64,000 bases of DNA. It comes from Phanerodontia chrysosporium (Eukaryota > Basidiomycota > Agaricomycetes > Polyporales > Phanerochaetaceae). The notes beneath the pieces were generated by a model. The model was not told the origin of the DNA. It searched no databases and worked only from the letters and a program-made list of their open reading frames with translations. The position numbers and the translations under genes were made by a program. The stretch lies in the NCBI GenBank assembly GCA_001910725.1, contig MJGA01000006.1:930001-994000 (forward strand). Direction: 5' to 3'. Positions 23,314 to 36,013 of this stretch are shown here, piece by piece (position 1 is the first letter of the stretch; the number at the start of each line of letters is the position of its first letter).

Positions 23314-25513
23314 TCAAAGGCTTGCTCGAATAAGACCCTCGGCTCCCGGGAAGCGTGGGGTGAAGCGGCACTTGAATGGCTTCGGCGCGCTGTAGAGAAG
23401 TCTTCAGCATGTATATTCGACGGCATGTAGATGAACTGACCTGAACAGGCGCGAGGTAAACTCTGCCTCCAGCACACGCACAGTCCCATTCTCGTCTACA
23501 GGAGGCTCGATCTTGTAAACAGACAAGATGCTCGCGATCGCCAGCCACACGATGTCTTCCGCAAAGTGACGGCCAACGCAGATCCGGCGGCCGTACCCAA
23601 ACATCTCCACCGGGAACCGCATGTCGTCCCGCAGAGAACCGTCAGCGTTCAACCATCGTTCCGGCTTGAATGTCTCAGGGTCAGGATACAAGCCCTCGTC
23701 ACGCAGGATTGCCCTGGCCGGATGAGGTCAGCTGGAGCGGGATGGCTGAGACGTAGCCATTTACCAAGAGTTTGCAACGATGTTCGCGCCCTGTGGAATG
23801 AAGTATCCGTTGTAGTGTATAGCGGCGGTGGTTTGATGAGGCACTCCTGCGTGTACGGAATCAGGGACTGCTGAAACTGGAAAGCAACGAGCATACCAAG
23901 CGGTAGAGGTAAGTGCCATCTGCCGGCGATGAATATCAGGCGCAGGTATCCGAGTAGAAAAGGGCTTACCGGAATGTCTCGTACATGAGAGCAGTCGTAC
24001 GGGGAAGTTCCTTGCGGTCTTCCATGGTGGGCAAACGATCCCTGTGCAGAACGCGATCGAGCTCCTCATGAATAGATATCTGGGCCTCAGGGTGAACCGC
24101 CATGACCATGATGAAGATCCCGAGTGCCGTTGCCGTCTGCAGGAATCAGCCTCACTTTTGCGAGTGTATGGTAAATACTATACCGTATCATATCCAGCTA
24201 GATGGAGTGCAGGAATAAGAGAGATGTAACATTCGCACGGCGTATGCCCTTACCCCCGAATGTCGTCCCAGCTAGGCACATGAGATCGTGGTCCACCACT
24301 CTGGCATCATCCTGGTCGACTTTGTCTGCCATGGCTGTGGCCAGAAGACAAGTATTTGCATCGCCTTCACCCTGGGTGAGAACGAGTGAGCATACTTCTG
24401 TCTCCTGTTGCCCTGCTACGCACCAGAGTAGCCTTGTAGTTGTTGTATGGAATCGTATACATGTCGTCCACCGCCTTCTTCCACTTCCCTGCGAGCCGCT
24501 TGAAACTCGCGCCGGGAAACCACGATGGAACGTATCTCACTGTTGCATGTTGTACGTGAGAACCGAATGCTAAACCTGAGAAACAAACTTACGTAGAGGG
24601 AAGATGTCCACTACGAGGAAAGTCAGCATGCAACATGCGCAGTTGAGGAAGTACGGACCAAGGAAGACACCGGCGTTAAGCAACTCATTCAGAGTATGCA
24701 TACCGTCATCAACGACCTCGATACTAGGGTCGTCAGGTTCAACTTCCTTCCCGAATACGACCTCGGTAATTGTGTATGCCGACATGCTATGCCGCGATAA
24801 GATGAGGCTCGTCGCACTGAACTGCTACTCACAACCGAATGTGCGCCGAAAATTTCTCCGGAGTGTCAAGAAGCGACTTGAGTAAGCGGTTCACGCCTTT
24901 GGTTTGTGCATGGTGGTAACGCGGGATGGCCTGTTGGCGGAAGTGCTCTTGGAAGAGCTTACGGTGCCTTCTCCAACTTTCGCCGTACTCCATGAAGGTC
25001 ACGGTGCGATCGGTATCCCAACCGCTCCTGCTCCAGTAAGAGCCTATCAGGATGTCTAGACCGCTAGCACGTACAATTCATTAAGCATGATGGAGTGGGC
25101 CCTGTGTATGAAAAAGTAAGTCAGGTGACTTGCTGAATGGTGGCATCGCATACACATACCTATCTGAAGTGATGCTCGACTGTTTCTCCAGGATCTGGCG
25201 AGTTGCCTCCGCGCTATTGAGCACGACCAAATGTGACCCGAAGACCTCGAAATGAAGAATGTCGGAATCTAGGAGGCGTCAGCTGCGAGTAGGAGTCGCG
25301 TGTGAATGATCACGCACTATACTTTTCCGCAAGATCTCGGTATGTGATCCATGGGTAGTCCGCGGGGATGTCGAGTAGGTTGCGAATGAGGGGCAGACCT
25401 TTCGGACCCGGCGGATAGCGTGGGCGCTTTCTCGCATAGGAGACGAACAGACAAACGAGTAAAACGCCTGCGAAAAGGTATGTTAAGCTAGAGGCGAGTG
25501 CAAGGGTAGTCAT
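23314..25513 (-). CDS. Cytochrome P450 monooxygenase (copy 1 of tandem pair)
   Basis: A membrane-anchored haem monooxygenase, probably in the ER, with about ten exons and no frame break found. The start at 25513 gives a single N-terminal helix and the proline-rich hinge RPRYPPGPKGLPLI. Then come the substrate-region exons (ILHFEVFGSHLVVLNSAEAT; GESWRRHRKLFQEHFR), the I-helix region LAGTTFGG, the ExxR motif in MYETFRW, PERW, and the haem loop FGYGRRICVGR with the cysteine ligand. The last exon (23389-23314) reads SAPKPFKCRFTPRFPGAEGL and matches copy 2 closely. The overall type resembles basidiomycete P450s annotated as O-methylsterigmatocystin oxidoreductase-like; the substrate is unknown. 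A TTATAAG at 25571-25577 is a plausible TATA box. Confidence 0.9.
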
Positions 25514-26700
25514 GATGGGTAGAACACAGTTACCCTGAGAGTGCTCACCAGCATATCGTGCGCGACCGGCTTATAAGGAATTCTCCCGCTCCTGAGCCCG
25601 GCAGCTGGGCCTGGACGCAGACGGTGAGACTGAGCCTCGATACGGAGCGCCTGAAACAGACATTTCCCCGCACCACCTGTGCATTGACACCAGGAGGCCC
25701 GGTGTACTAACATGTTTCCGGAGCAGTTGGCAGCCTCGACATGCACTGCCCTGTGGCATGTATTCGGGCCCGCCTGTAGGTGATCGTGACGAAAGGGACT
25801 GCGGACTATCCGCATTTTGTATTGAGCGAGCGCTAGCGGGACCTTCTCTTCCGATACATCGCTTCATCTGGTGGTATCTGGAGTTGTTTGCGGAGCCGGA
25901 GACATCCCGCCGAGGGGGAGATAAGTCAGGAGGTCTGGGGAAACTGCTTGAGTGAAGCCGAGTTCATACGCGTGTACCGTTGTCAGACCATCCCCCACCT
26001 CAACACGACGGCCAGGTCCTACAATCGCGTTTTCGGCCGCCGCTTGTTACATCTGGCCATGATAGAGAGCCTTGACGACCGGCGGTCTTGAGTGACATTG
26101 ACAGAGTTCTGACGCGCTGGCTGTGAAGGACAACGGTATTGCTCCTTCCGAAGTTTGAGACGCTAGCATGTGAACTTGGTTCACGGGTCTAACTGGATCC
26201 ACTATACGACTATCAACAGCGGGAAGTAAGAGATAAGTCGTCAATGCGGGCTGACCTCAGGAAGTTTCTCACGAGAACATCCCAGCTGCCCGAATGAACG
26301 TAAGCTGGTCGACTCCGCTAGACCGAACTAGATCCGTGACGCGCCCTGAAAACCTTGCCGAAGACGTTCGAGAAGACAAGCCACGCGTAAGGACTGTATA
26401 GACAGCTCGTCGGTGTCCAATGCCTAGGCAGCGGCAGTCATCTCCCCTTGTATTATCTTCGTTGTCAGCTACACACGATAACTTCGAAGAGTGGGAGAGG
26501 GACCCACGTTCCAAATGTGCACACTTCCTTGTGGAACCGATTTGACACCGATAGACCTTATATATTGCCTATCACACCGGTGACAACGGTCATCTGCCAG
26601 AACTTGCCACGGTACCATCTCTGGTCGCAAGCAATTCAGCGCAGGCGCACATGATGCGGTACCACGCTACCCTTCGGGTACAGAAGGCTATAACGGTCAA
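25514..26700. other. Spacer between tandem P450 genes
   Basis: This holds the P450-1 promoter and the 3' flank of P450-2. No further exon, repeat or RNA gene is recognised. Confidence 0.4.
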
Positions 26701-28934
26701 TCACGCGGTGCTCGTCGCACTGGCCCGAATCAGACCCTCAGCCTCGGGGTAACGCAGAGTAAAGCAACACTTGAATGGTGCCGGCGCGCTGCGACGCTTC
26801 TCAGTACAGCCGAACTTGATGCACAGATAAAGAAAGCCCACCTGAGAAATCTGGTGCCAAACGTCGCTGTTTGCTTGAGTGGCTCGCCGTGTTCGTCGAC
26901 GGGAGGCTCGACTCGGAAGACGGAGAGGATACTTGCAATGGCGAGCCACACGATGTCTTCCGCAAAGTAACGCCCTGGACAGATGCGACGTCCGAAACCG
27001 AACGGCTCGAGCGGAATACACGCGTCGCTGCGTAGAGAGCCATCTTTGTTCAGGAACCTCTCGGGAATGAAAGTTTCGAGATCGGGATATCGTTCTTCGT
27101 CGTGTAGCATTGCCCTGGCAATATGGTATGAGTGTGATGATTTCAGCTAGCGCTAGGGAACGTACCAAGCGTTAGCTATGATCGTCGTGCCCGCGGGGAT
27201 GAAGTATCCGTTATACTCATCGTCGGCGATGGTGCGATGTGGAACACCTAGTAGTACATTATGAGACAAGAGGAGATATAAGGGTTATTGCGCACCAAGC
27301 GGAAATGGGGTGTACCAGCTACCGAGGCATAATGGTAAGGGACAAGTGTGGAGGTGTTATTAACAACGTACCGAAGAACTTCGTACACGATGGCAGTGGT
27401 ACGGGGCAAAGCATTACGATCTTCTATGCTCGGCAGACGCTTCCTTTCAAGAACGCGGTCGATTTCCTCATGGGCTGCCACTTGAACCGAACGGAATATC
27501 GTCATAGCCAAAAAGAAGATGCTCAGGGTTCCCACTGTCTGCGAAAGGTAAGACACCTCCCATATTTCACCACCCAATAGCGGCCTTACCGTATCGGACC
27601 CTCCTGTTTGAAGACATAGTGATTAGCATAATATCATCCGCACTGCTCGACTTGTGTACCTCCGAACGCCGTTCCTGCAAGGCCTGTCAAGTCTACATCC
27701 AGCTCGCGACTATCTTCAGAAACGCCCTTTCCTGCTAGTATGGTAGCCAGAAGGCAGTCGCCAGCGGTACCACTCCTCTGGAGGTGCCAAGTCAACGTGT
27801 GCTGAATTATAGACAGATGCAACTACCACAGAAGCCTTGAAGTCATTGTACGGGACCTCGTACATGTCGTCAACTAGGACTTTCCACTCTGCCGCTTTTC
27901 GTTTGAATCCGGCTCCGGGCATCCACGATGGGATATGCTTTACTGTTCGCCGTAATCAGCTCGCGGCCTCGTACATCACTGCACTTACGCACATATCGGG
28001 AAGACGTCCACTGTCCAGAAAATGAGCGGATCATAGCAGAACATGCACAAGAAGGAGCATACCGAGGAAAACACCAGCGTTCATCACTTCAACCAGTGTA
28101 CCCACGGCCTTCTCAACCAGCGTCAAGCGCGAGTCTCCAGGTTGAATGTCCGTCCCGTACACAATTCTGAGTATCATCGACCCTGCCATACTATACTCCA
28201 CTTTATTGAGTTATGAGAATCATTGACTCGAGATCTAGACTCACAAACGGAGATTGGCGATAAAGTGTTCCGGACGATCAAGTAGGGCATTCAACAAGGA
28301 ATGAACGCTCTTAGATTGTATCGCATGGTATTGCGTCACCGCTTTCCTGCGAAAATGCTGTTGGAATAGTCTGCGCTGCCTCCGCCAGCCATCGCCGTAT
28401 CTCATAAACCCGAAGTTTCGCTCCTCAGCCCAGCCGCTCCTGTTGAGAGTGAGAAATGACGGAGAACGTGGAGAATGAGGAACTTACAGCTCGTTAAGCA
28501 TGACAGAATGTGTTCTGTCAGGTTGTATGAGCATGTCTATGAGCTGCAACAGGTGGGCGAAGGACTGCTCACCGATCGGAAGAAATTTGCGACCGCTTTT
28601 CCAGGATGTCTCGGGCAACTGTCGTACTATTGAGTACGACGATGTGTGATCCAAACACTTCAAAATGAATAATGTCTGATCCTGTTGGCCAGTCAGTCCC
28701 ACGTCCTCATCCTCTCCGATATAAGAGATACGGACCGTACTTCTTCCCAAGCTGCTTGTATTTAATCCACGCATTATGAATTGGGACATCCAATAGGTTA
28801 CCAACAATGGGTAGACATTTAGGACCAGGTGGATAGCGTGGACGCCTTCTGGTGTGCAATATGAGGAGGGACGCACAGGACACGGCGGCCAAGACGTAAG
28901 TCACGACTGAAGGAAAGTCAAACCAGAGTTCCAT
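26701..28934 (-). CDS. Cytochrome P450 monooxygenase (copy 2 of tandem pair)
   Basis: A second P450 of the same subfamily and exon layout as the one at 23.3 kb, with no frame break found. The start at 28934 (MELWFDFPSVVTYVLAAVSC) was chosen over the in-frame Met at 28961 because a CATATAAG box on the minus strand at 28986-28993 would place transcription start near 28960. The hinge is RPRYPPGPKCLPIVGNLLD. The middle includes GDGWRRQRRLFQQHFRRKAV, VFPILKHIPSWMPGAGFKR and LAGTAFGG. ExxR is YEVLRW, then PERF, and the haem loop is FGFGRRICPGR. The end is APAPFKCCFTLRYPEAEGL. Head-to-tail arrangement and matching introns indicate tandem duplication followed by divergence. Confidence 0.9.
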
Positions 28935-29549
28935 GTTGGGTGAGCTTTGAGGAATGGACACGCCCGGGCGGTTTCAATGGTCAGTCTTATATGACGCGTG
29001 CGTATATCATGAGAAGAAGAACCCGTGGACAAGCAACCCACAGAAGAGACGGAAGGTGCTAGAGATGCTTCGTTTTACCAGACTGCAGAGCTACATTGCA
29101 GAATTGTTCACACGCGCAGGGCCCTCCTGCAACTAGTACACCCGTGTACTGCTTCCCTTGGCCTAATGGAGAATTTTTCAGCATCCAAACGTGATAGAGC
29201 AGAAAAGCCGAGTACGTACCTGGCATGAGGCAGGTACCACCTGATCTGCACTAGCATGCACCCATCGCTTGCCAAGTCTCGCACTGTAAGCACAGACACA
29301 GCACGGCGAGACCTTCAGCTTCAAGCTTCGAGTGTATTGTGTTGGTAGCCGTGAAGATGTCCATGAGGTCGAATGCTGCCGTCGACTCGCTCTCGTGGTT
29401 GCACGGTGATGGCCGAACTCAATGACGTCCTAACCCGGACGTCTAGACCTAACCCTAACGCACGCTCTCCAACTGCAGGCCTCACCCGACACCAGCCTGC
29501 AACGACCTCCAACCCGCCGCTGATGACCCAGAACGCTCTACTCTGACCC
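28935..29549. other. Divergent promoter region, P450-2 and NCA2
   Basis: This contains the P450-2 TATA-like CATATAAG (minus, 28986-28993). The motif CCTAACCCTAACG near 29446-29460 is an isolated short string, not a telomere repeat. No gene was seen. Confidence 0.4.
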
Positions 29550-31729
29550 ATGTCGACCTTTGTCACGCTCCTACACCGAGATCTCTCCTCCAAGGTCCTC
29601 CTGTCTCCACCATCGCCGACAGCCTCCCCCGCGGTAGCAGACGCGTCGCGAGATGCACTCCGGACGTATTTCGCCGAGCTGATCCCTCCGGTATCGCTCG
29701 ACGACGCGCATTCTTGTTTGAACGTGTTGCAGCAACTTCAAGTCCCCGCCGGAGGTCAGCTTAGCAGCGAAGACGAAGATCTTCGGGCGGCGATCCTCCT
29801 CAAGCTCCTCATTGGCCTTTACGTGCAGACCTTGGAGGTGTACCTCGACGAGGCAAGCGATGCAGAGACGCAACTGGAATGGTGGGCAGATATTGAGAGG
29901 TCTCGTCTAAGCGCTGCGTACTATCTCTTGCAAAGTGAGTTCTATCCCGCCAAGTGTTCAAGCAAACTCATCACTGTATGCACCGTGTCTAGCCCTCCCA
30001 TTACGCATACATAACACTGCAAACCTAGTCATTAGGACCCTCCGTAGCCGCAATTTGCCTTTGCGACTATCGTCATTTACGCCAGCCTCGCTTCAGCAGC
30101 TGCTCCCGTCTCGTAGCATTCTCCGTCCACACGGGCTCACGTTGGCGTTATTCCCTCACCTCCGTCAAGAGCCTTACCCTGCCTCACTCTTCGTCTATAC
30201 CCATGCAAAGCCCAACCTTTCCTTCTCGTCGGAGCGCTCTCAAGTGGGACCCTTCTTCCAATGGCTGCAGAGCATCCAATCCCGTGCCCTACAGTTGGTG
30301 TACAAGACTCTGACTTTTCCTGTGGAGCTTTCGCGACACGAATGCCGGTACAAGCAGAGTATGCTCGAGGAGATACGCGACAGCAGGGCCTCTGTATTGG
30401 GCAATCTCCTCGAGCTTCAAGACGACTTGAGCAAAGCTGCAGAAACGACTACTACGACCACCCGTCTACAGCTTCTGCAGGACTTTGTTTACAAGTTCCG
30501 TGCCACTCTCGATCGCGGAGACGTCGACATAGCCAAAGACCCGCTCCAATATTCCGTGCTCTTGGCGGACTCGATCATTCCGCAACACATATCCTCGCAC
30601 AACGAACACGTCCTCAAAAATGGCTTGCGTAAGCCCTCTAGGCTTACACGCTATTGGCCACGACTCGTCTTCCTCCCGCCTGCCATCCTCCTTGGTGTCC
30701 GCTGGCTATACAACTCGCGGGAGTCTCTCGAACAGACCGCCGTCGATGCGCTAGACACTCTGAAGGCCTTCTGGGATGACTGGCTGCTCGGACCGTTGAA
30801 GGAAGTCGTCAAGACTGTCCGTGCCGGTACCGATGAGGGCGTGATCATCACCAAAGAGAGTGTGAAATCCGATCTCGAGGTGAGTACGCGCTTTGTACAA
30901 CGCATATACTCAACTAACTTCACCATGCAGTCTCTGGAACGTATGACACTTGCGCTAGCCAAGGAGAAACTGGGCTACACCCCTGAGCAGATGGCTGCAT
31001 TGTCTCACCAAGTACGCCACGGCGACTTGACGCCTGTCATGCAGATCTACGAGGATGACATCCGGAGCCCGCTCAAATCCGCTATCGGAGGCACGCTAGT
31101 GCGAACGCTGCTGGTTCAAGTTCAAAAAGCGAAGGTAATCCCTCATGCCAAAGTATGCGAGAGCCACGGCAGCTGACAACTGGACGTAATAGGTTGACAT
31201 TGATCAGGCTCTTTCGGGCATCGACAAGCTCCTCAAGTCGCAGGAACTTACATTCGCGTTCGTCGGCGTCGCCCCTGCGATGACACTTGTTTATATGACG
31301 CCCAGTATCTCAAGACTCTGTGGTCCGGCAGTAAGGGCAGGGGCCGCTATGGGGGAAGCAGGCGCCGTGCTCGTGTCTGGAGCATCATGCGGTGCGTGGC
31401 ATGTCCCGCGTTCCATCTTCGTCGGCTCACAGTCGCGTTTGTAGGCGCATAGAGCGGCTGCTCGTATCTTCTGCTCCTGCCAGGGCCAGCGCAGGGTACC
31501 ACCCATTGACTCGCGGACGGCGGGCTTGCTGCTGCTGCTGACGACACGCCTGCGGTCGTACGCGGAGATGTGCCTCCCGACGAACTCGCGGCTGCGCGCA
31601 GGCTTCCTCGAGGACGTGTCGGACCTCGAGAACCCTGCGCTCGGACGCGCAGAGAAGCTGCGAATTGTGGACCGCATGTGGAATTCGTGGGGCACGCGGC
31701 TCGGGTGGTATGACATGGGCAAGGAGTAA
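29550..31729 (+). CDS. NCA2: Nuclear control of ATPase protein 2 (NCA2) family, mitochondrial membrane
   Basis: In yeast Nca2 influences expression of the mitochondrial ATP6/ATP8 genes and lies in the mitochondrial outer membrane. Five exons: 29550-29934, 29993-30879, 30931-31134, 31193-31391, 31445-31729; about 653 residues after two repairs. Conserved points are TRYWPRLVFLPPAILLG (membrane segment), WDDWLLGPLKEVVKTVRAG, ITKESVKSDLESLERM, IYEDDIRSPLKSAIGGTLVR and LLVQVQKAKVDIDQALSGID. The C-terminal part has LRRIERLL-like RRIERLLVSS and ends WGTRLGWYDMGKE. Frame breaks: at 31301-31303 adding a C gives TPQYLKTLWSGSKGRGRYGG; at 31526-31527 adding a T gives RALLLLLTTRLRSYAEM. Both are run-length losses, so the gene is probably functional. 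Confidence 0.9.
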
Positions 31730-32249
31730 CGGGACAAAAGAGGCAATCTCGACGGCGGTTGTCCCAATTTACTCAACCGTGCATTTGACACATTGAGGAG
31801 CCCGAGAATTGACCATGCTCTCATCACATCACACAGCATATGGCGCACGCAGAATACCAGGCATTTGCTTACACCTCGTGTATGTTCGTAAGCTAAAGCA
31901 ACCGCTCTCAATCCAGCTCTGCCAGACCGCGTACGAGTAAGTCGATGAGTGCGCGTTTGCTGTACAGGGTGTCTCGGAAGTCAGCACTTTGTAAGTGTCG
32001 TACGTGCAAAGGGCCTACCGTTCTGCGCGGTACTCGATGACTGAGCCGTAGCCGGTGGTGGGATGTTCGGGCTTTATGAAACTACTGACGCCACTCTGCA
32101 GAGTTGAGAAGGCTCCGCTCTCGTCTCCGACTGCCCGCGCCGCAAGCACGCTTCTGTCGGCCTCGATTCTGAGCTTGTCCGCCTAGGCGAGCCTTGTGAC
32201 GGAGGCCGGCCGTCCCTGGCGTGACGATGTAAGGCACAGACTGCTATAA
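31730..32249. other. Intergenic region
   Basis: No coding exon, RNA gene or repeat was recognised between NCA2 and the small secreted protein candidate. Confidence 0.35.
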
Positions 32250-32555
32250 TCACGATGATTTGGCGCTGATCACTTGCCTGTGGACGTCGTTGACGTCTTC
32301 CTCAACCCAGCTCCTGTCGGCGCGGGGCAAGATCAAGCGGTGGCGCCTCTCTTGCACACCCCTGCTGAATTGTTAGTCGTGGTGCGTCTTGAGCTGCAAT
32401 TGGCGTTCCTACCACTGTGCGCCGGAAGGCATGCGAAGACGCGAGGAGGGCAGTACGGACGCAATGTCTGGGATTCCTCGTGGGCGTGAAGGCATGGCAA
32501 GGGCAGAAAGGAAGGCCATAGCCGCGAGGAGTGAAGCAATGGTGAAGGTGCGCAT
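32250..32555 (-). CDS. Candidate small secreted protein
   Basis: A predicted 85-residue product from two exons, 32555-32413 and 32364-32250. It begins with a clear signal peptide, MRTFTIASLLAAMAFLSALA, cleaved probably after ALA-MPS. The rest is basic (PSRPRGIPDIASVLPSSRLR, then RRHRLILPRADRSW). The 48-base intron has GTAGGA, a CTAAC branch site and TTCAG in good spacing. If the intron is retained, a stop follows directly. A minus-strand TATAAAA at 32752-32758 could be its promoter. No family is recognised; a role as a secreted peptide or effector is only a guess. Confidence 0.4.
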
Positions 32556-33770
32556 GCTGGCGAATTTGCAAGTGTGAAAGCAGGATATATCTGAGGTGTT
32601 CAAAAAATAGAAGCAAGCTAGGCTAGTAAGATTAGCGAGTCCTACGAGTTGGGTCTATCTAGCTTACTACGCACCAACCAGTACCGGCTGGAAGAGTGAG
32701 TGTGTGGAATGAGCTTCCAGAGCTGCTGAAACCAACCAAATACTCTCCCCGTTTTATACCCACACTATTTGGTTGTTGATATGGCGAGGTACATGGGCCG
32801 CTCAGCCTCTCTAATAGCAAGACTTGGTATATGTGCAATTAATCTTGACTATCACGGATGGATGATGATCCATTGCACATGAGACGAGATCTACTAGAAT
32901 GGCGGATGAAACTCTTAAGACCGGAGGTACTCGAAGATTCACTATCTACGTTCTACGGAGCTAGTACTCAAGAGTCGAGAGTGTACCTTTCTGAGGGTCG
33001 AAACTCGATTGAATGTGTCCTCTGCAAAGTAGATCAGGTCAGTCATCACGCAAGCGGTTCCCGTTGTGCGATCTTCGATCTGATGGCGCATCAGAGCGCC
33101 ACGAAGTAAGGCGCTTGTTCGGGTGCGTCGGGATCGCCTGGTGTTGTTGAACATTGAAGGCGTCGACTTTGAGACTCTCGCCGCCACGATATCCGACGTT
33201 GAGCTTGCGGATAGAGCTCTACCACAATGTCATGGAAGGTAAATATTATGTATCCGTATTGTTTATTTACGCTACTCTATTGAAGGCCTCGAGAAATGCG
33301 TCGCACCCGCCGTGCAGCCTGCCGTTTCCGAGGTTGCGACGGGATAGCCGTAATCATGCTGGCTGTGAGAGACATCAAGCTTCAAGCCGCCCTGTTTCTA
33401 ACGGTATCCCCAGCTGTCTTATCGTGCGCCCTCCACGACATCATCATAATATCCTTGTCAACGGCAAAGGGAGTGATGACAAATGTATATTTGCTCTCAT
33501 TGTTAATGAGATCTATGTATTTTGATAAATATTGAACAGCAATCCGAGGTATAAACCAAGGTCAGTGCTACATGTAAACAATAACCACAACATATGGATG
33601 AAATGTGCTACAGGTACAGATGCGAGGGTATAGTAATGCGAAGTAAATCCAGAGAGGAGACTGATTCATCATGTGGAGGTCATTGGAAGTCAGGGTACAG
33701 GATTGCGATACAGTCATCCGTCAAGGGCACCTCTGTGGCTTGACTCGACTGATGAAACTCTGATGCAGCC
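32556..33770. other. Intergenic region with a TATA box on the minus strand
   Basis: GGGTATAAAACGGGG reads on the minus strand around 32748-32762, fitting the secreted-protein candidate. The remainder is AT-richer than its surroundings (33.2-33.6 kb) and shows no gene. Confidence 0.4.
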
Positions 33771-34829
33771 TCAAGGTGAAGCCTCGAGTGTGAGATTGAG
33801 GAGGTCAATCATCGCGGGCTCGTCGAACATCGGTTGGACAGGCGAGAAGTCGGTCGCAAGCGCGCACACGGGGAATGCGTTGTCTTCGAAGGGACGGTAA
33901 GCGTCAAAGACGATGCCCTCATCAAATGGTGATGGCACGGGTGCGGCGGGAACGGGCACAGCTTCAGCCGGTTGGAATACGCTCTCGAAAGCGAAGTAGA
34001 ACTCGTCCGCAGCTGGGATAAGTGGAGATGCGGAACGAGAGGTGGATGAGGATGGTGCATGGACGAGGAGGCGGAGAAGCCGGGCGAGGAGGCGTCCGAC
34101 GGATAGGAGAACATGGTGGGGACGTGGTATAGAGGCGTAGGAGGGCTTTGGGAGCGCGACGGACTCGGGAGGGACAGTGGGTAGGGAAGGGCCGGCGACG
34201 GCCACTCCTCCGACGAGCCTCGGGAGGAGGGCGGACTAGATATGCGGACGGCGGCGCGTCTCAGCCGCCGCTTGTACGCAATGCCCTCGGCTGTGATGGT
34301 CTGTGTTTGGACCTTGCTGCATGTCTTCGCCGCCAAGTGACGGTTCAGGCTGTCTCGCCTGTTGAAACTGCAGGGTACAAACGTCGGTACGGTCTTATCG
34401 GATGACATGGAACAGTGAGGACGTACGTCTCGCTGCACTTGTCGCATACATAGTCCTCTGGCATGAGCGCGGCCGGGTCTGCACCGAGCAGCAGAGCGAT
34501 AGCCTCGGAATGTTTCTTGCTGAGCTCGTGACGGTGTTTTTTATTCTCATTGCTGGTCTGGACGGTCTCGTTCACTCCGTCCTTGATACACACGGGGCAC
34601 TCGAGCTGTGCGGATCAGGCGTCAATTGTATTGCGGAGGTGCTGATGAACACATGATGACATACCTTGGCGCCGCGTGCGACGGGCCTGAGGCTGGCCAT
34701 CGTGTGGTCCAAACCGAGTGCTTGGAACACGGGTATCTTGCGCTCCGTGAGCCATCTCTGAAAGTCGAGTTCGTCCATGGAACAAGAGCTAGGGTCTCCA
34801 AGCGGAGAGTAGCGGCGGCAGGGAGGCAT
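33771..34829 (-). CDS. C2HC/C2H2-type zinc-finger protein
   Basis: A probable nuclear DNA-binding protein. Exon 1 starts at 34829 (MPPCRRYSPLGD) and reads to RPVARGAK. Exon 2, after an intron of about 60 bases, has LECPVCIKDG with following KKHRHELSKKH (a first metal site), then YVCDKC. An intron at about 34426-34368 joins CSET to FNRRDSLNRHLAAKTC. Spliced, this gives C-x2-C-x12-H-x5-C, a standard finger with the FNRxDSLxRH core. The rest is Pro/Ser rich with an acidic, aromatic C-terminus (PAADEFYFAFESVF, PMFDEPAMIDLLNLTLE) suggestive of an activation domain. One frame break near 34061-34062 is repaired by a third C on the coding strand (SSSHAPSSST). Target genes unknown. Confidence 0.7.
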
Positions 34830-36013
34830 GTTGAGTTTGGGTCAGGAGGGTGAGTGAGCGGGCTGAGGGCGTTCGGGGACGGTTGGGGAGGTCAACGACA
34901 TCGCGCAGAGGGTGCCCTTTAATACGAACGGCTGCGAGGTCTTTGTGTGCGTCGTCCACCGAGCAGCTCGCATCCCAATATGGCAGGGCGGTGGCGGGAG
35001 TTTGGCGCGTCGGCGAACTTCGAGGGGCGCAAGGGCACGGAGGGCAGTCTAGCCAAAAGCATGGTGAGATTTGGGGGTTACCTGCCTTTCTGGCTCCTAG
35101 CGGAGCTGTGATTGGCTGTGGTAGGAGGGAAGGGAGCAGGGCGTCTTTGTGTAGGATGCCGTTTGCCTGCCGGTGCAGCTGTGCATGGACCGTCTCGTCG
35201 GGGGGAGCTCCCACGGGCAATTCTGGCCAATCAGCATTGTGTGATATCCCGAAACGGTGTGAAGGGTCCGCCACTCGTACTCTTTCCTCATGTTCGAGAA
35301 CGAGAACCCCCTCTGCTCATCGGCGACTTCGACAGAGGCCGGAGGATCCCCCTCCGCTGGCCGTTATGTCCGCCTGCAAGGTCGTGCCAGCGTCGTTACC
35401 CTCCATCGCCCCACCTGCTGCCTGCCACCCCGAGGCAAAAGAGATTCTTGCCATATCCGGACATGCGATTGTACTGCCAACAGCCATGCGTCGTTAACAC
35501 CGTCCCGTCACCACCTGCACAGTGAAGGACTCACCCTTCACACGTTTTGTATACGACTTTCCTCTAAGAGCGTTGGACGGCCTGTGATTGGTGCGATGTA
35601 TCTGCACTACCAGCGTGACGTACAAGTCGGGTGTTTATTCTGTTTATGATGCCACAACTACGGGGTTCACTGGACAGCGATGTTCACAGAGTGTACGGTG
35701 AGAAATATCTGAATGTCAATATGGGCGTTGATCTGGTGCGATTTGAGCATTGCGAGACAAGGCGTGACCCTCACCGTAGTTTCTTACTACACCTTGGCAG
35801 CCGTAATTATTCCTCCTCCGCAAACGAAACGGTCGAAATAGAGGCTAGTAACATCAACTGGGATGGCCGAGTGCTAATATTCCTTGCGGTTCGGCGATAA
35901 TGTACATCCAATGAGAACCGCTGTACAACAAATGTCCGATATCAAAATCTGTAGGGACAAGTCGTCAGAGCGCCGAATTGTCGCACACCATACGCAACTT
36001 ACAAGCGTTAAAC
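34830..36013. other. Intergenic region
   Basis: Long overlapping open frames occur on both strands at 34.8-35.5 kb (up to 215 codons plus, 161 minus). They come from high GC content and have biased, motif-free translations. I see no gene here. Confidence 0.4.

Noticed and set aside
20356..28934. A secondary-metabolite gene cluster (dehydrogenase plus two P450s)
   Set aside because: RAE1, a housekeeping gene, lies between, and no terpene, polyketide or peptide synthase is present in the window.
29440..29462. CCTAACCCTAACG as telomere repeat
   Set aside because: Only two units, in the middle of a gene-rich region, without further copies.
31521..31542. CTG-type triplet repeat
   Set aside because: Four to five leucine codons in the NCA2 C-terminal helix, too few to count as a microsatellite.
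34789..35497. Overlapping long open frames on both strands
   Set aside because: High GC makes stop codons rare. Translations lack motifs and have biased composition.
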